64,000 bases of DNA from an uncultured Lachnospiraceae bacterium. Lineage in GTDB: Bacteria; Bacillota; Clostridia; Lachnospirales; Lachnospiraceae. The position numbers and the translations under genes are program-made. Position 1 is the first letter of the stretch; each line of letters opens with the position of its first letter. The notes beneath the pieces are model-generated. The model had not been told where the DNA came from. It searched no databases and saw only the letters and a list, made by a program, of their open reading frames with translations. The stretch is from contig UQDA01000002.1 of the NCBI GenBank assembly GCA_900539715.1, positions 1 through 64,000 on the forward strand, written 5' to 3'. Positions 35,932 through 45,336 of the stretch are shown in pieces.

Positions 35932-37316
35932 TGGAACGTAAAAACGTGTGGAAAGAATATGATGAGATAACGTCTGCAAAGGTAGATGCCTTGGCAAAAG
36001 GCTATATGGAATTTCTGGACAACGGAAAGACTGAGCGCGAGTGCGTTGATACGATCGTAAATCAGATAGAGGCAGCAGGCTACAGAGAGCTTCCCGAGCT
36101 GGTAAAAGAGGGCAAAAAGCTGTCCGCAGGTGATAAAGTATACGCGGTACTGATGAATAAAATGGTTGTAATGTTCCAGATGGGAACAAAGCCCATGACT
36201 GCAGGTCTGAACATTTTGGGCGCTCATATCGATTCTCCCAGACTGGATATCAAGCAGAATCCGCTGTATGAGGATTCTGATTTCGCAATGCTGGATACCC
36301 ATTATTACGGCGGTATCAAGAAATATCAGTGGGTAGCTCTGCCTCTGGCGCTGCACGGCGTTGTGGCAAAAAAAGACGGCTCCATCGTGGAGATCAATAT
36401 CGGTGAAAACGATGACGACCCGGTATTTTTCATTTCCGACCTGCTCGTTCATCTGTCCGGTGAACAGATGGAGAAGAAGGCTGCGAAAGTGGTAGAAGGC
36501 GAGGCTCTGGATCTGATCGTCGGCAGCAAGCCCCTTGCAGGAGAGGAAAAGGAAGCGGTAAAGGCCGGCGTGTTAAAGCTTCTGGCAGATAATTATGGTA
36601 TCGAAGAGGAAGATTTCCTTTCCGCAGAGCTTGAAGTCGTTCCTGCTGGCAAAGCGCGCGAGGCAGGCTTTGACAGGAGCATGGTGCTGGGCTATGGTCA
36701 GGATGACCGCGTATGCGCGTATACATCTCTGATGGCGATGCTGGAGATCGGTCAGACCGAGCGTACCGCATGCTGTATCCTTGTGGATAAGGAAGAAATC
36801 GGCAGCGTAGGCGCAACCGGTATGCAGTCCCGTTTCTTTGAAAATACCGTTGCAGAGGTAATGGAGCTGGCAGGAGAGTACAGCGAGTTAAACGTGAGAA
36901 GATGCCTTGCAGCTTCCAATATGCTTTCCTCCGATGTGAGCGCTGCTTTTGACCCTTCTTATGCTTCCTGCTTTGAGAAAAAGAATTCCGCATTTTTCGG
37001 ACGCGGTATGGTATTCAATAAATTTACCGGCGCAAGAGGAAAATCCGGTTCCAACGATGCGAATGCAGAGTATGTGGCTCACATCCGCGCTATCATGGAC
37101 GAGGCGGGCGTTGCATTCCAGACCGCAGAGCTGGGCAAGGTCGATGTGGGCGGCGGCGGAACGATCGCTTACATTCTGGCGCTGTACGGTATGAATGTGA
37201 TAGACTGCGGCGTTGCGGTACTTTCCATGCACGCTCCCTGGGAAGCAACGAGCAAGGCGGATATTTATGAGACAAAATGCGGCTATGTGGCATTTTTGGA
37301 GAAAGCGTGTCTGTAA
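35931..37316 (+). CDS. M18-family aminopeptidase
   Basis: 461 residues. Zinc aminopeptidase of the M18 (aspartyl aminopeptidase / ApeB, LAP4) family. Metal and catalytic motifs: [10 protein letters not shown] (His, Asp), [17 protein letters not shown] (Glu-Glu), [10 protein letters not shown] and, at the C-terminus, [19 protein letters not shown] (His). No signal peptide, so a cytosolic peptidase trimming peptides. It overlaps both neighbours by a single base (TAATG), which indicates coupling with queA. Confidence 0.93.
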   Translation: MERKNVWKEYDEITSAKVDALAKGYMEFLDNGKTERECVDTIVNQIEAAGYRELPELVKEGKKLSAGDKVYAVLMNKMVVMFQMGTKPMTAGLNILGAHIDSPRLDIKQNPLYEDSDFAMLDTHYYGGIKKYQWVALPLALHGVVAKKDGSIVEINIGENDDDPVFFISDLLVHLSGEQMEKKAAKVVEGEALDLIVGSKPLAGEEKEAVKAGVLKLLADNYGIEEEDFLSAELEVVPAGKAREAGFDRSMVLGYGQDDRVCAYTSLMAMLEIGQTERTACCILVDKEEIGSVGATGMQSRFFENTVAEVMELAGEYSELNVRRCLAASNMLSSDVSAAFDPSYASCFEKKNSAFFGRGMVFNKFTGARGKSGSNDANAEYVAHIRAIMDEAGVAFQTAELGKVDVGGGGTIAYILALYGMNVIDCGVAVLSMHAPWEATSKADIYETKCGYVAFLEKACL

Positions 37317-38350
37317 TGGACGGATTGAAAACTTCCGATTATTATTTTGACCTTCCAAAGGAGCTTATCGCGCAGGATCCTCTGGAGGACAGGAGCGCTT
37401 CCCGTCTGCTGGTGATGAACCGGCAGACAGGGGAAACGTCCCATCATATTTTCAAGGAGATATGTTCCTTTTTAAAGCCCGGAGACTGTCTGGTGCTGAA
37501 CAATACGCGCGTAATCCCGGCGCGTCTGCTCGGGACGAAGGAGGATACCGGCGCGGCCGTGGAGATTTTATTGTTGAAGCGGCTGGAAAACGATGTGTGG
37601 GAAACGCTTGTAAAGCCGGGGAAAAAGCTTCGTCCCGGTGCGAAGGTCGTGTTCGGCGACGGAAGACTTCGTGCCGAGATCAAAGAGGTACAGGAGGATG
37701 GAAACCGCCTCGTTCAGTTTTTCTATGAGGGAATATGGGAAGAGGTGCTGGATTCTCTTGGAGAGATGCCGTTGCCTCCCTATATCACGCACAAGCTTCA
37801 GGATAAAAACCGCTATCAGACAGTCTATGCGAAATTTGACGGTTCTGCGGCGGCGCCCACAGCAGGGCTTCATTTTACGCAGGAGCTTTTGCAGAAGGTG
37901 CAGGAGATGGGCGTGGATATCGCCTATGTGACGCTCCATGTGGGACTTGGCACATTCCGCCCGGTCAAAGTGGACAATGTGCTGGAGCACCATATGCACA
38001 CAGAAGCGTATCAGGTGACAAAAGAAGCTGCGGATAAGATAAACCGTGCCAAAGAAAACGGACACAGGGTCATCTGTGTCGGGACAACCAGCTGCCGTAC
38101 GGTGGAGAGTGCGGCGGATGAGAACGGACATATGGAAGCCTGCAGCGGCAATACGGATATTTTTATTTATCCGGGGTACCGTTTTAAGGTGATGGACGGA
38201 CTTATCACAAACTTCCATCTGCCGGAATCGACGCTCGTAATGCTTGTTTCCGCATTTGCGGGCAGGGATCATGTGCTTTCCGCCTATGAAGAAGCGGTGC
38301 GGGAGAAGTATCGGTTCTTTTCGTTCGGGGATGCGATGTTCATCGGATGA
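37316..38350 (+). CDS. queA: S-adenosylmethionine:tRNA ribosyltransferase-isomerase
   Basis: 344 residues. Makes epoxyqueuosine at tRNA position 34 using SAM as ribosyl donor. Signatures: [27 protein letters not shown] at the N-terminus, [42 protein letters not shown] and [22 protein letters not shown] 37316 shares a base with the upstream stop. No other queuosine gene is in the window. A terminator follows. Confidence 0.97.
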   Translation: MDGLKTSDYYFDLPKELIAQDPLEDRSASRLLVMNRQTGETSHHIFKEICSFLKPGDCLVLNNTRVIPARLLGTKEDTGAAVEILLLKRLENDVWETLVKPGKKLRPGAKVVFGDGRLRAEIKEVQEDGNRLVQFFYEGIWEEVLDSLGEMPLPPYITHKLQDKNRYQTVYAKFDGSAAAPTAGLHFTQELLQKVQEMGVDIAYVTLHVGLGTFRPVKVDNVLEHHMHTEAYQVTKEAADKINRAKENGHRVICVGTTSCRTVESAADENGHMEACSGNTDIFIYPGYRFKVMDGLITNFHLPESTLVMLVSAFAGRDHVLSAYEEAVREKYRFFSFGDAMFIG

Positions 38351-38386
38351 TACCGAAATCCTACATTTGTAAATAGAAACTCAGTT

Positions 38387-38424
38387 AATAAGCCAGCGGA
38401 ATGATTCGCTGGCTTATGTTTTAA
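38387..38424 (+). terminator. Terminator after queA
   Basis: ATAAGCCAGCG-gaatgatt-CGCTGGCTTAT followed by GTTTT. Confidence 0.85.
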
Positions 38425-38542
38425 TGTGATACGATAGAATATATGCGATGCACAATACAGGCCGATAAAGAAAATGTTGACAATTCAGGGACGCCTGAAT
38501 GACACAGCAATAAAAGCAGGGATAAATAAGGAGGGGAGATTA

Positions 38543-39148
38543 GTGGTCATCAGAAAATATGAAGAGAGTGACGAGCGGGACTGGCTGCGGTGCAGGGTCA
38601 TTTCATTTTTGGATTGCTCCTATTACAATGATGTTTTCACAAAACGAGAGCTTTATGAGAATGATTCAATTTGCCTTGTGGCAGAGGATGATGGAAAAAT
38701 CATAGGGCTGCTCGATGTTGAAATAGAAACGAAAGCCGGAGATTTATGTGTGGCTGGGAAACAAAGAGGGGCTGTTATCTGGCATTTGGCGGTGCTGCCG
38801 GAATACCGGAGAAATTATGTGGCGGATTCTTTGTGGAATGAGGCAAAGAAACAGTTTTTGCAAAAGAAAGTCAAATACTGTGAAGTATGGACTCAGGAAG
38901 ATGAGGCTGCAAACCGCTGGTATCTGGCACAGGGATTTCGGAATATTAAGGAAAAGAACTGGCTGCGCTGTTATGCGCGTCCTTCTGAAGCGGACTGGTT
39001 TTTGAACCGGGAGAACGTCGGGAAAATATATGGTGTTGAAGAGATGATATTTGAGGTAATGCCTTCCCGGCGCGAGGAGATTGCTGAATATTGTTACAGA
39101 ATTGATGAAGTAAGGCTGTATGCAGTAGAGGTTGATTCGTTTCTTTAA
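38543..39148 (+). CDS. GNAT-family N-acetyltransferase
   Basis: 201 residues. GNAT fold with the acetyl-CoA region at about 85-125 (AVIWHLAVLPEYRRNYVADSLWNEAKKQF) and a following WYLAQGFRNIKEKNWLR. Substrate unknown. GTG 38543 has an excellent AAGGAGGGG 7 bases upstream, preferred over ATG 38474. Upstream lies a perfect ATTCAGG-gacg-CCTGAAT hairpin (38483-38500) which could influence expression. It ends 2 bases before the first suf operator-like site. Confidence 0.85.
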   Translation: MVIRKYEESDERDWLRCRVISFLDCSYYNDVFTKRELYENDSICLVAEDDGKIIGLLDVEIETKAGDLCVAGKQRGAVIWHLAVLPEYRRNYVADSLWNEAKKQFLQKKVKYCEVWTQEDEAANRWYLAQGFRNIKEKNWLRCYARPSEADWFLNRENVGKIYGVEEMIFEVMPSRREEIAEYCYRIDEVRLYAVEVDSFL

Positions 39149-39150
39149 AA

Positions 39151-39173
39151 ACCTATAAAAATTATAGGAATTA
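39151..39173. promoter_or_regulatory. Operator-like palindrome 1 upstream of suf
   Basis: CCTATAA-aaa-TTATAGG, a perfect 7-bp inverted repeat within ACCTAT...ATAGGAATTA. The outer bases recur in site 2. It lies 5 bp upstream of the -35 box. Confidence 0.6.
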
Positions 39174-39177
39174 CCTC

Positions 39178-39206
39178 TTGCATTTTTCCATCATATGATT
39201 TATAGT
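39178..39206 (+). promoter_or_regulatory. Promoter of the suf operon
   Basis: TTGCAT, 17-bp spacer, TATAGT, with predicted start near 39213. It is bracketed by the two operator-like sites. Confidence 0.75.
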
Positions 39207-39220
39207 AGTATACAGTTAAA

Positions 39221-39243
39221 ACCTACCAAATAAATAGGAATTA
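39221..39243. promoter_or_regulatory. Operator-like palindrome 2 in the suf leader
   Basis: ACCTACCAAATAAATAGGAATTA shares ACCTA, central A-rich bases and the end ATAGGAATTA with site 1 exactly 70 bp upstream. It sits about 10 bp after the predicted start. A repressor such as an Rrf2/IscR-type protein is plausible. Confidence 0.6.
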
Positions 39244-39316
39244 AAAATCAGGTATATTTACAGTCACAGCGATAAAAAGGAAAATATCTGTGAGAACAGA
39301 AGATGGAGGAAAGAAT

Positions 39317-40063
39317 ATGACGGCACAGCAGCTGCTTTGTGTAAAGGATCTTGTAGTAAGCGTAGAGGACGGAGAAATCCTGCATGGTGTAAATCTGGAA
39401 ATCAACAGGGGTGAAACCCATGTATTAATGGGGCCGAACGGTGCGGGTAAATCGACGTTGGGCTATGCGCTGATGGGAAGCCCCCGTTATCGGATAGAGA
39501 GCGGGAAAATCCTTTTTGACGGAGAGGATATTACGGATATGACGGCGGATAAGCGGGCAAAGGCGGGAATCTTTTTGTCCTTTCAGAATCCGCTGGAAAT
39601 CCCGGGAATCACGCTCGGTAATTTTTTGAGAAATGCGCTGGAGCAGCGGACAGGAGAGAGGATACGCCCGTGGGAATTCCGCAAGGAGCTGAAAAAAACA
39701 ATGGAAGTGCTTCAGATGGATCCGTCCTATGCGGATCGTGACCTGAATGTGGGATTTTCCGGCGGCGAAAAGAAAAAAGCGGAGATTTTGCAGCTTTTGA
39801 TGTTAAAGCCGCAGCTTGCGATTTTAGATGAAACGGATTCCGGTCTGGATGTAGATGCAGTGCGGACGGTTTCCAAAGGAATTGAGGAGTTCCAGAAAAA
39901 CGGAAACGGCTCCCTGCTCATTATCACGCACAGTACCCGTATTCTGGAATCTTTAAAGGTTGATGTGGCACATGTGCTGGCAGACGGAAAAATGGTGACG
40001 ACAGGAAGTGCGGAGCTGGTAGAGCATATCAATGAAAACGGCTTTGAGAAATATACCGGTTGA
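39317..40063 (+). CDS. sufC: Fe-S assembly ATPase SufC
   Basis: 248 residues, ABC-type ATPase working with SufB and SufD in cluster assembly on the scaffold. Walker A GPNGAGKST, Q-loop SFQNPLEIPG, signature FSGGEKKKAEIL, Walker B LAILDETDSGLD and switch His in ITHSTRIL. ATG 39317 with GGAGGAAAG upstream; an in-frame GTG at 39290 is less likely. First gene of sufCBDSU. Confidence 0.97.
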   Translation: MTAQQLLCVKDLVVSVEDGEILHGVNLEINRGETHVLMGPNGAGKSTLGYALMGSPRYRIESGKILFDGEDITDMTADKRAKAGIFLSFQNPLEIPGITLGNFLRNALEQRTGERIRPWEFRKELKKTMEVLQMDPSYADRDLNVGFSGGEKKKAEILQLLMLKPQLAILDETDSGLDVDAVRTVSKGIEEFQKNGNGSLLIITHSTRILESLKVDVAHVLADGKMVTTGSAELVEHINENGFEKYTG

Positions 40064-40102
40064 ATAAAAGCAAAAGTGTTCCGGAGATAAAGGGAGAATT
40101 TC

Positions 40103-41509
40103 ATGAAGGAAAAAACATATATAGAGGATGTCAATCGCAGTATTTATGATATCCGTAATGATGAAAGGGATATGTATAAGGTAAATCAGGGATTGACTGC
40201 TGATATCGTGGAACAGATTTCCAGAGAAAAGCATGATCCGGAGTGGATGCGTCAGTTTCGGCTGGATTGTTTGGATATTTATAACAAGACCCCAATGGTT
40301 GACTGGGGACCGTCCATAGAAGGGCTGAATATGGATGAAATCGTCACCTATGTGCGTTCCAATACGCCGATGAAGGGCAAATGGACGGAGGTACCGGACG
40401 ATATCAAGAACACATTTGAAGCGCTGGGGATTCCGGATGCAGAGCGCAAATCGCTGGCTGGCGTGGGTGCGCAGTACGATTCCGAGCTTGTTTATCACAA
40501 TGTCCGGGAGGAAGTGGCGGCTCAGGGAGTTGTCTATACGGATATGGAGAGTGCACTGACGGGAGAATATGCGGAGCTGGTAAAAAAGCATTTTATGAAG
40601 CTGGTTCCTCCGCGAGACCACAAGTTTGCCGCTTTGCATGGAGCGGTCTGGTCCGGAGGTTCTTTCGTATATGTTCCTGCAGGCGTAAAAGTGGAAATCC
40701 CTCTGCAGTCTTATTTTCGACTGAATGCGCCGGGAGCAGGGCAGTTTGAACATACGCTTATCATTGTGGAGGAAGGGGCATATCTGCACTTTATCGAAGG
40801 ATGTTCCGCTCCGAAATACAATGTGGCAAATCTCCATGCAGGCTGCGTGGAGCTTTATGTGGGAAAAAATGCAAAGCTTCGTTATTCCACCATTGAAAAC
40901 TGGTCAAAAAACATGTATAACCTGAATACCAAACGGGCAAAGGTGGAAGCGGGCGGTACGATAGAATGGGTGTCGGGCTCTTTTGGCTCTCATGTGTCCT
41001 ATCTGTATCCTACGAGCCTTTTGGCAGGAGAAGGAGCACGGTCTGAGTTTACGGGCATTACCTTTGCGGGAGAAGGGCAGAATCTGGATACCGGGGCAAA
41101 GGTGATACACAGTGCGCCGAATACGTCTTCCTATATGAATACCCGTTCCATTTCAAAAGGAGGCGGCGTAAGCACGTTTCGGAGCAGCGTTGTGGTGACA
41201 AAACAGGCGAAGCACAGCAAAAGCTCAGTTTCCTGCGAATCGCTGATGCTGGATGATATTTCTCGCTCGGATACGATACCGGCGATGGATATCCGTACAA
41301 AAGATGCGGATATCGGGCATGAGGCACAGATTGGAAAGATAAGCGATGAAGCAGTGTTCTATCTGATGTCAAGAGGAATGTCCGAGGACGATGCGCGGGC
41401 GATGATAGTCAGCGGCTTTGCGGATAATGTATCAAAAGAGCTTCCGCTGGAATACGCAGTGGAGATGAACAATCTGATACGGCTGGAAATGAAGGGCGGT
41501 ATCGGATAA
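40103..41509 (+). CDS. sufB: Fe-S assembly scaffold SufB
   Basis: 468 residues, the usual SufB length. A right-handed beta-helix core with conserved PPRDHKFAALHGAVWSGGSFVYVPAGVKVEIPLQSYFRLN, EGCSAPKYNVANLHAGCVELYVG and SCESLMLDD, where a conserved Cys and the C-terminal His/Glu motif (DIGHEAQIGKISDEAVFYLMSRG) contribute to cluster formation with SufD. RBS AAAGGGAG. Thirty-nine bases after sufC. Confidence 0.97.
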   Translation: MKEKTYIEDVNRSIYDIRNDERDMYKVNQGLTADIVEQISREKHDPEWMRQFRLDCLDIYNKTPMVDWGPSIEGLNMDEIVTYVRSNTPMKGKWTEVPDDIKNTFEALGIPDAERKSLAGVGAQYDSELVYHNVREEVAAQGVVYTDMESALTGEYAELVKKHFMKLVPPRDHKFAALHGAVWSGGSFVYVPAGVKVEIPLQSYFRLNAPGAGQFEHTLIIVEEGAYLHFIEGCSAPKYNVANLHAGCVELYVGKNAKLRYSTIENWSKNMYNLNTKRAKVEAGGTIEWVSGSFGSHVSYLYPTSLLAGEGARSEFTGITFAGEGQNLDTGAKVIHSAPNTSSYMNTRSISKGGGVSTFRSSVVVTKQAKHSKSSVSCESLMLDDISRSDTIPAMDIRTKDADIGHEAQIGKISDEAVFYLMSRGMSEDDARAMIVSGFADNVSKELPLEYAVEMNNLIRLEMKGGIG

Positions 41510-41520
41510 AGGAGAGAACG

Positions 41521-42615
41521 ATGGAACAGGGACTTGATATGAAAATAAATATCCTTCCTGCAAAAACATGGAACTGGCTTCGGATGAACGAGTCGGAGAT
41601 AAAGCAGGTAAGGGCTGACAGACAGGCTCTGTATAAAGAAGAGATACCGGACGGGATGATATCCGATGGTACAGAGCGCTTACAGTATAAAACAGACAGG
41701 ATAGAAACCGGGATGGGCGCGGATATGGACAGGCTGGCTGAGGCTTCCGGATTTGCACCGAAGGTATATATAACGGAAAAGGAAGCTGCACCAAAGGAGC
41801 CGCTGAAACTGGCTTATGTTTATGAAAACGGCTTTCAGGCGATGGATATGGTGGAACTTATCGCAGAGGAAAACAGCAGCATGACAGTCATTATGGACTA
41901 TGCGTCTGCGCAGGATGCAGAAGGAATCTGCAGTGTGCAGACCCGGATCCGGGCAGAAAAAAATGCGCTCGTGCGTCTGGTTCAAATCGACCGGCTTGGA
42001 AAAGGATTTCTGTGTCTGAACGATATCGGGGCGGTATGTGCGGAAAATGCGAGGATAGAGCTGATACACATTTTTCTGGGAGGCGGCAGAATATATCAGG
42101 GTTGTAAAACAAGGCTTTCAGGTGACGGAAGCTCTCTTTTATCCGATACCGGTTATCTTTTGGGAAAAGGGCAGCGTCTGGATATGAATTATGTGGCGCA
42201 GCATGAAGGAAAAAGAACGGACAGTGTCACAAATGCTTCGGGCGTGTTGAAAGATGATGCATTTAAGCTTTTCAGAGGAACGGTGGATTTCAGAAAAGGA
42301 GCATCTGAAGCCGGCGGCATAGAAAAAGAGGATGTGCTTTTGATAGGAGACGACGTGGTCAATCAGACAATACCGCTGATATTGTGTGCGGAGGAGGATG
42401 TTCAGGGAAGTCATGGAGCTTCTATCGGAGAAATGGATGAAGAGACATTGTTTTATATGCGGGCAAGAGGCATCAGTGAAGAAGAAGCCTATGCGCTGAT
42501 GGCACGGGCAAAGATAGAAGCAGTCTGTCAGAAGATACCGGATGAAAAGACCCGCTGGCTTGTGAGAGGATTTATGGGAGGTGAGCCGTGTGATGGATGT
42601 GAAACAGATTCGTGA
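41521..42615 (+). CDS. sufD: Fe-S assembly protein SufD
   Basis: 364 residues. Paralogue and partner of SufB in SufBC2D, more diverged as usual. The C-terminal HGASIGEMDEETLFYMRARGISEEEAYALM is the conserved SufB/D end containing the cluster-site His. It starts 11 bases after sufB (GGAGAG) and overlaps sufS by 23 bases, suggesting coupling. Confidence 0.93.
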   Translation: MEQGLDMKINILPAKTWNWLRMNESEIKQVRADRQALYKEEIPDGMISDGTERLQYKTDRIETGMGADMDRLAEASGFAPKVYITEKEAAPKEPLKLAYVYENGFQAMDMVELIAEENSSMTVIMDYASAQDAEGICSVQTRIRAEKNALVRLVQIDRLGKGFLCLNDIGAVCAENARIELIHIFLGGGRIYQGCKTRLSGDGSSLLSDTGYLLGKGQRLDMNYVAQHEGKRTDSVTNASGVLKDDAFKLFRGTVDFRKGASEAGGIEKEDVLLIGDDVVNQTIPLILCAEEDVQGSHGASIGEMDEETLFYMRARGISEEEAYALMARAKIEAVCQKIPDEKTRWLVRGFMGGEPCDGCETDS

Positions 42616-43879
42616 AGAGTTTCCGCTGCTTGTTCAAAATGAAGGAATAGTTTATCTGGATAATGCGGCGACATCTCAGAAGCCGGCATGCGTTCTGAAA
42701 GCAGAGCGTGATTTTTATGAAAAATATAATGCAAACCCGCTCAGGGGCTTATATGAACTGAGCGAAAAGGCGACACAGTGCTATGAAGAGGCGCGCAGGA
42801 CGGTGCAGCATTTTATAAAAGCCGGACGCCCGGAGGAGATCATTTTTACAAGAAATGCGACAGAGAGCCTGAATCTTGTAGCGTACAGTCTAAGCGAGCT
42901 GCTGTTATCGGCGGGGGGGGGAAAAGGGGGGGGGGGGTTGTGGGGAACGCTCCTGTTATCGGCGGGCGACGAAATCGTGGTGAGCATTATGGAGCATCAC
43001 AGCAATATCGTGCCGTGGCAGCAGGCTGCGAAACGGACAGGGGCAGTCTTAAAATATGTGGAATGTACCGAAGGCGGGAAAATCGGAGTAAAGGAGCTGG
43101 AAAGTGTGCTGACAGAACGGACAAAAATCGTATCTGTCACGCAGATGTCCAATGTTCTGGGATGTGTCAATGATATCAGGGAAATTGCAAGACTCTGTCA
43201 TGAGCGAGGCATCGTTGTCATTGCAGACGGGGCGCAGAGCGTTCCCCATATGCCGGTCGATGTGCAGGATTTGGACGTGGATTTTCTGGCATTTTCCGGA
43301 CATAAGATGCTGGCGCCGATGGGAATCGGCGTCCTTTACGGGAAAATGGAATGGCTGGAAAAAATGCCGCCTTTTCTGACCGGGGGAGAGATGATAGAAT
43401 ATGTGACCCGGGACAGCGCGACTTATGCGGAAATCCCGCATAGATTTGAAGCAGGGACTGTAAATGCCGCAGGAGCGTATGCGCTGGCAGAAGCCATCCG
43501 ATATATGGAGCGGGTCGGCTTTGAGGAAATCGTAAAGAGGGAAGAAACGCTGACAAGGCTGGCGATGACAGAAATGAAAAAGCTTCCCGAGATCCGCATT
43601 ATCGGTTCGGATGACCCAGCAGACCATCACGGGATAATCGCATTTACCGTAAAGGATGTACATTCCCATGATGTGGCGGAAATCCTGAGCGCGGACGGGA
43701 TAGGAGTACGCGCCGGACATCACTGCGCCCAGCCGCTGATGGCGTTTTTAAAGACACCGTCCACTGCGCGGGCAAGCTTTTCCTTTTATAATACGGAAGA
43801 GGAGATACTGCGTTTTGTGGAAAGCCTGAAAACATTGAGAAGGAGGATGGGATATGGAGAGTCGGACATTTTATCATGA
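42593..43879 (+). CDS. sufS: Cysteine desulfurase SufS with a 17-residue Gly-rich insertion
   Basis: 428 residues. PLP enzyme taking sulfur from cysteine. PLP lysine K238 in FSGHKML, catalytic cysteine C378 in RAGHHCAQP, plus MEHHSNIVPWQ and ADGAQSVPH. Residues about 106-122 (KGGGGLWGT region) interrupt the otherwise normal sequence SELLLSAGDEIVVS. The DNA there has a 14-bp direct repeat CTGTTATCGGCGGG at 42902 and 42953, with G9-A4-G12 between. The 51-bp unit keeps the frame, but the G-runs are slippery. ATG 42593, or GTG 42590, after GGGAGG. Confidence 0.93.
   Translation: MDVKQIREEFPLLVQNEGIVYLDNAATSQKPACVLKAERDFYEKYNANPLRGLYELSEKATQCYEEARRTVQHFIKAGRPEEIIFTRNATESLNLVAYSLSELLLSAGGGKGGGGLWGTLLLSAGDEIVVSIMEHHSNIVPWQQAAKRTGAVLKYVECTEGGKIGVKELESVLTERTKIVSVTQMSNVLGCVNDIREIARLCHERGIVVIADGAQSVPHMPVDVQDLDVDFLAFSGHKMLAPMGIGVLYGKMEWLEKMPPFLTGGEMIEYVTRDSATYAEIPHRFEAGTVNAAGAYALAEAIRYMERVGFEEIVKREETLTRLAMTEMKKLPEIRIIGSDDPADHHGIIAFTVKDVHSHDVAEILSADGIGVRAGHHCAQPLMAFLKTPSTARASFSFYNTEEEILRFVESLKTLRRRMGYGESDILS
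42902..42966. repeat. Direct repeats flanking poly-G tracts in sufS
   Basis: 14-bp CTGTTATCGGCGGG at 42902-42915 and 42953-42966, period 51 bp. G-runs of 9 and 12 separated by AAAA lie between. The composition is unlike the rest of the gene. Confidence 0.9.
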
Positions 43880-44282
43880 AAGCTTGACAGAGCATAATGC
43901 GAACCCTTATCATAAACATGTACTGCCGGATGCAAATCTGGTGCTGGAGGGCGTGAATCCAAGCTGCGGAGACGATATCGTGCTCTTATTGAAAGTGGAA
44001 GACGGAATAATCGTAAAAGGTGCATTTCAGGGAGACGGCTGTGCGATTTCCCAGGCTTCCGCAGACATGATGCTGGATTTGGTCGTAGGAAAGAAAAAAG
44101 AAGAAGCGCTCCGGCTGGCGGATATTTTTTTGAGGATGATACAGGGGCAGGCTTCCGAAGAGGAGCTGGAAGAACTGGAGGAATCGTCTATTTTGGCGGA
44201 TGTCGCCCATATGCCCGCCCGGGTCAAATGTGCCTGCCTGAGCTGGCGCACCGTACAGGAGATGCTTCAGAAAGCGAAATGA
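43854..44282 (+). CDS. sufU: Fe-S assembly sulfurtransferase SufU
   Basis: 142 residues. Zinc-dependent sulfur acceptor for SufS in Gram-positive bacteria. C38, D40 (SCGDD), C63 (DGCAIS) and C128 (KCACLSW) are the expected ligands, and the insertion between C63 and C128 that sets SufU apart from IscU is present. It overlaps the sufS end by 26 bases. Confidence 0.95.
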   Translation: MESRTFYHESLTEHNANPYHKHVLPDANLVLEGVNPSCGDDIVLLLKVEDGIIVKGAFQGDGCAISQASADMMLDLVVGKKKEEALRLADIFLRMIQGQASEEELEELEESSILADVAHMPARVKCACLSWRTVQEMLQKAK

Positions 44283-44294
44283 GAGGAAAAGTAT

Positions 44295-44726
44295 ATGGAA
44301 AAATATCAGTTCGGCGTGCCGACAGGCGCGGAAGAGGAAGCGATAGACGACGAGCTGGTGGCATATAATCTACAGAAGGTTCCCTGCAGACAGAGGGAGC
44401 CTTTTGTTAAATTCTGCCGCTGTGCCCGGAATGGAGAGGGGGAGCTGATAGGGGGTGTTTTGGCATGCAGCATCCTGTGGAATATCCTGAGTATTGAGTC
44501 GGTGTGGGTAGATCCTGCATACCGCGGACAGCATATTGCATCGAAGCTTCTTTCCGAGGTGGAGCAGGAAGCAAGAAAGGCAGGATGTTATATGGCGCAG
44601 CTTGATACGTTTGATTTTCAGGCAAAGGGATTTTATGAAAGGCAGGGATATCGGATATTTGGGACGCTGGAGGATGCGCCGAAGGGGCACAGGCATTTTT
44701 ACATGGCAAAGAGGCTGGATTTATAG
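44295..44726 (+). CDS. GNAT-family N-acetyltransferase
   Basis: 143 residues. Acetyl-CoA site IESVWVDPAYRGQHIASKLLSEVEQEA at about 68-94, then YMAQLDTFDFQAKGFYERQGYRIFGTL, a GNAT type close to YkkB/RimI-like small acetyltransferases. Substrate unknown. It begins 12 bases after sufU with GAGAGGAAAAG upstream and so probably rides the suf transcript. Confidence 0.85.
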   Translation: MEKYQFGVPTGAEEEAIDDELVAYNLQKVPCRQREPFVKFCRCARNGEGELIGGVLACSILWNILSIESVWVDPAYRGQHIASKLLSEVEQEARKAGCYMAQLDTFDFQAKGFYERQGYRIFGTLEDAPKGHRHFYMAKRLDL

Positions 44727-44742
44727 AGAGGAGGGATGTTAG

Positions 44743-44780
44743 TTGCTATTCGCTGGCCAGTGAACAGTAACAGCTGTTAC
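44743..44780. repeat. Short palindromic repeat, copy 3
   Basis: TTCGCTGG/CCAGTGAA hairpin followed by CAGTAACAGCTGTTAC, itself an inverted repeat (GTAACAGCTGTTAC). It lies in the gap between the acetyltransferase and darA. Confidence 0.5.
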
Positions 44781-44832
44781 AAAAAGAGCATAAAAAATAA
44801 AATTTTTTGTGGATTTTTTCGGGAAAATTGTA

Positions 44833-44838
44833 TATAAT
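44833..44838 (+). promoter_or_regulatory. -10 element of darA promoter
   Basis: TATAAT with upstream TTG (TTGTATATAAT) in a very AT-rich region; the -35 is weak (TGGATT, 17 bp upstream). Confidence 0.55.
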
Positions 44839-44894
44839 GAAAAAAACCGCAAGTACAGAAGCGGTTACCTTACATAGCAGGAGGGATATGTTTT

Positions 44895-45233
44895 ATGAAA
44901 ATGATTTTTGCCATGCTTCATTCCGAAGATGTGGATGAGACAGTAGAAGAGTTAAACAGAGAGAAGTACTGGGTAACAAAGCTTTCCACCACAGGCGGAT
45001 TTTTGAAAAATAAAAACGTGACACTGGTAATCGGTACCGAAGATGAGAATGTCCCCGGTGCGATGAAAATATTAAAGGAGTGCGCTGGCGCACGCCAGTC
45101 TGTGAAGTATACGATGCCTTCAATGTCTTCCGGCAGCCTTGGACCCGGAGCAAACTCCATGATTCCGATAGATATGCAGGTCGGCGGCTGCACCGTGTTT
45201 GTAGTGGATGTGGATCAGTATGAGAAATTCTGA
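44895..45233 (+). CDS. darA: Cyclic-di-AMP receptor protein DarA/PstA
   Basis: 112 residues, a PII-like protein (DUF970). Matches B. subtilis DarA (YaaQ) in K-TTGGFLK-N near residues 31-41 and the end VGGCTVFVVDVDQYEKF. The family binds c-di-AMP as a trimer and relays the signal to an unknown partner. No diadenylate cyclase or transporter is nearby. RBS AGGAGGG. Monocistronic. Confidence 0.92.
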   Translation: MKMIFAMLHSEDVDETVEELNREKYWVTKLSTTGGFLKNKNVTLVIGTEDENVPGAMKILKECAGARQSVKYTMPSMSSGSLGPGANSMIPIDMQVGGCTVFVVDVDQYEKF

Positions 45234-45283
45234 GTAAGTTTTGGGCAGAGCATATCATTAAAGATAATAAGATAATGAGAATA

Positions 45284-45321
45284 CAAAAAAGCCTCAGCGC
45301 AGCAGTGCTGGGGCTTTTCTA
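45284..45321. terminator. Bidirectional terminator between darA and the lipoprotein gene
   Basis: AAAAAAGCCTCAGCGC-agca-GTGCTGGGGCTTTTC, one G-T wobble. Confidence 0.88.
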
Positions 45322-45336
45322 TGTTTAGCCGGTTTT

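Noticed and set aside
39953..40837. 294-codon minus-strand frame over sufC-sufB
   Set aside because: Lies antisense to two well-supported genes with no start signals; a by-product of their codon use.
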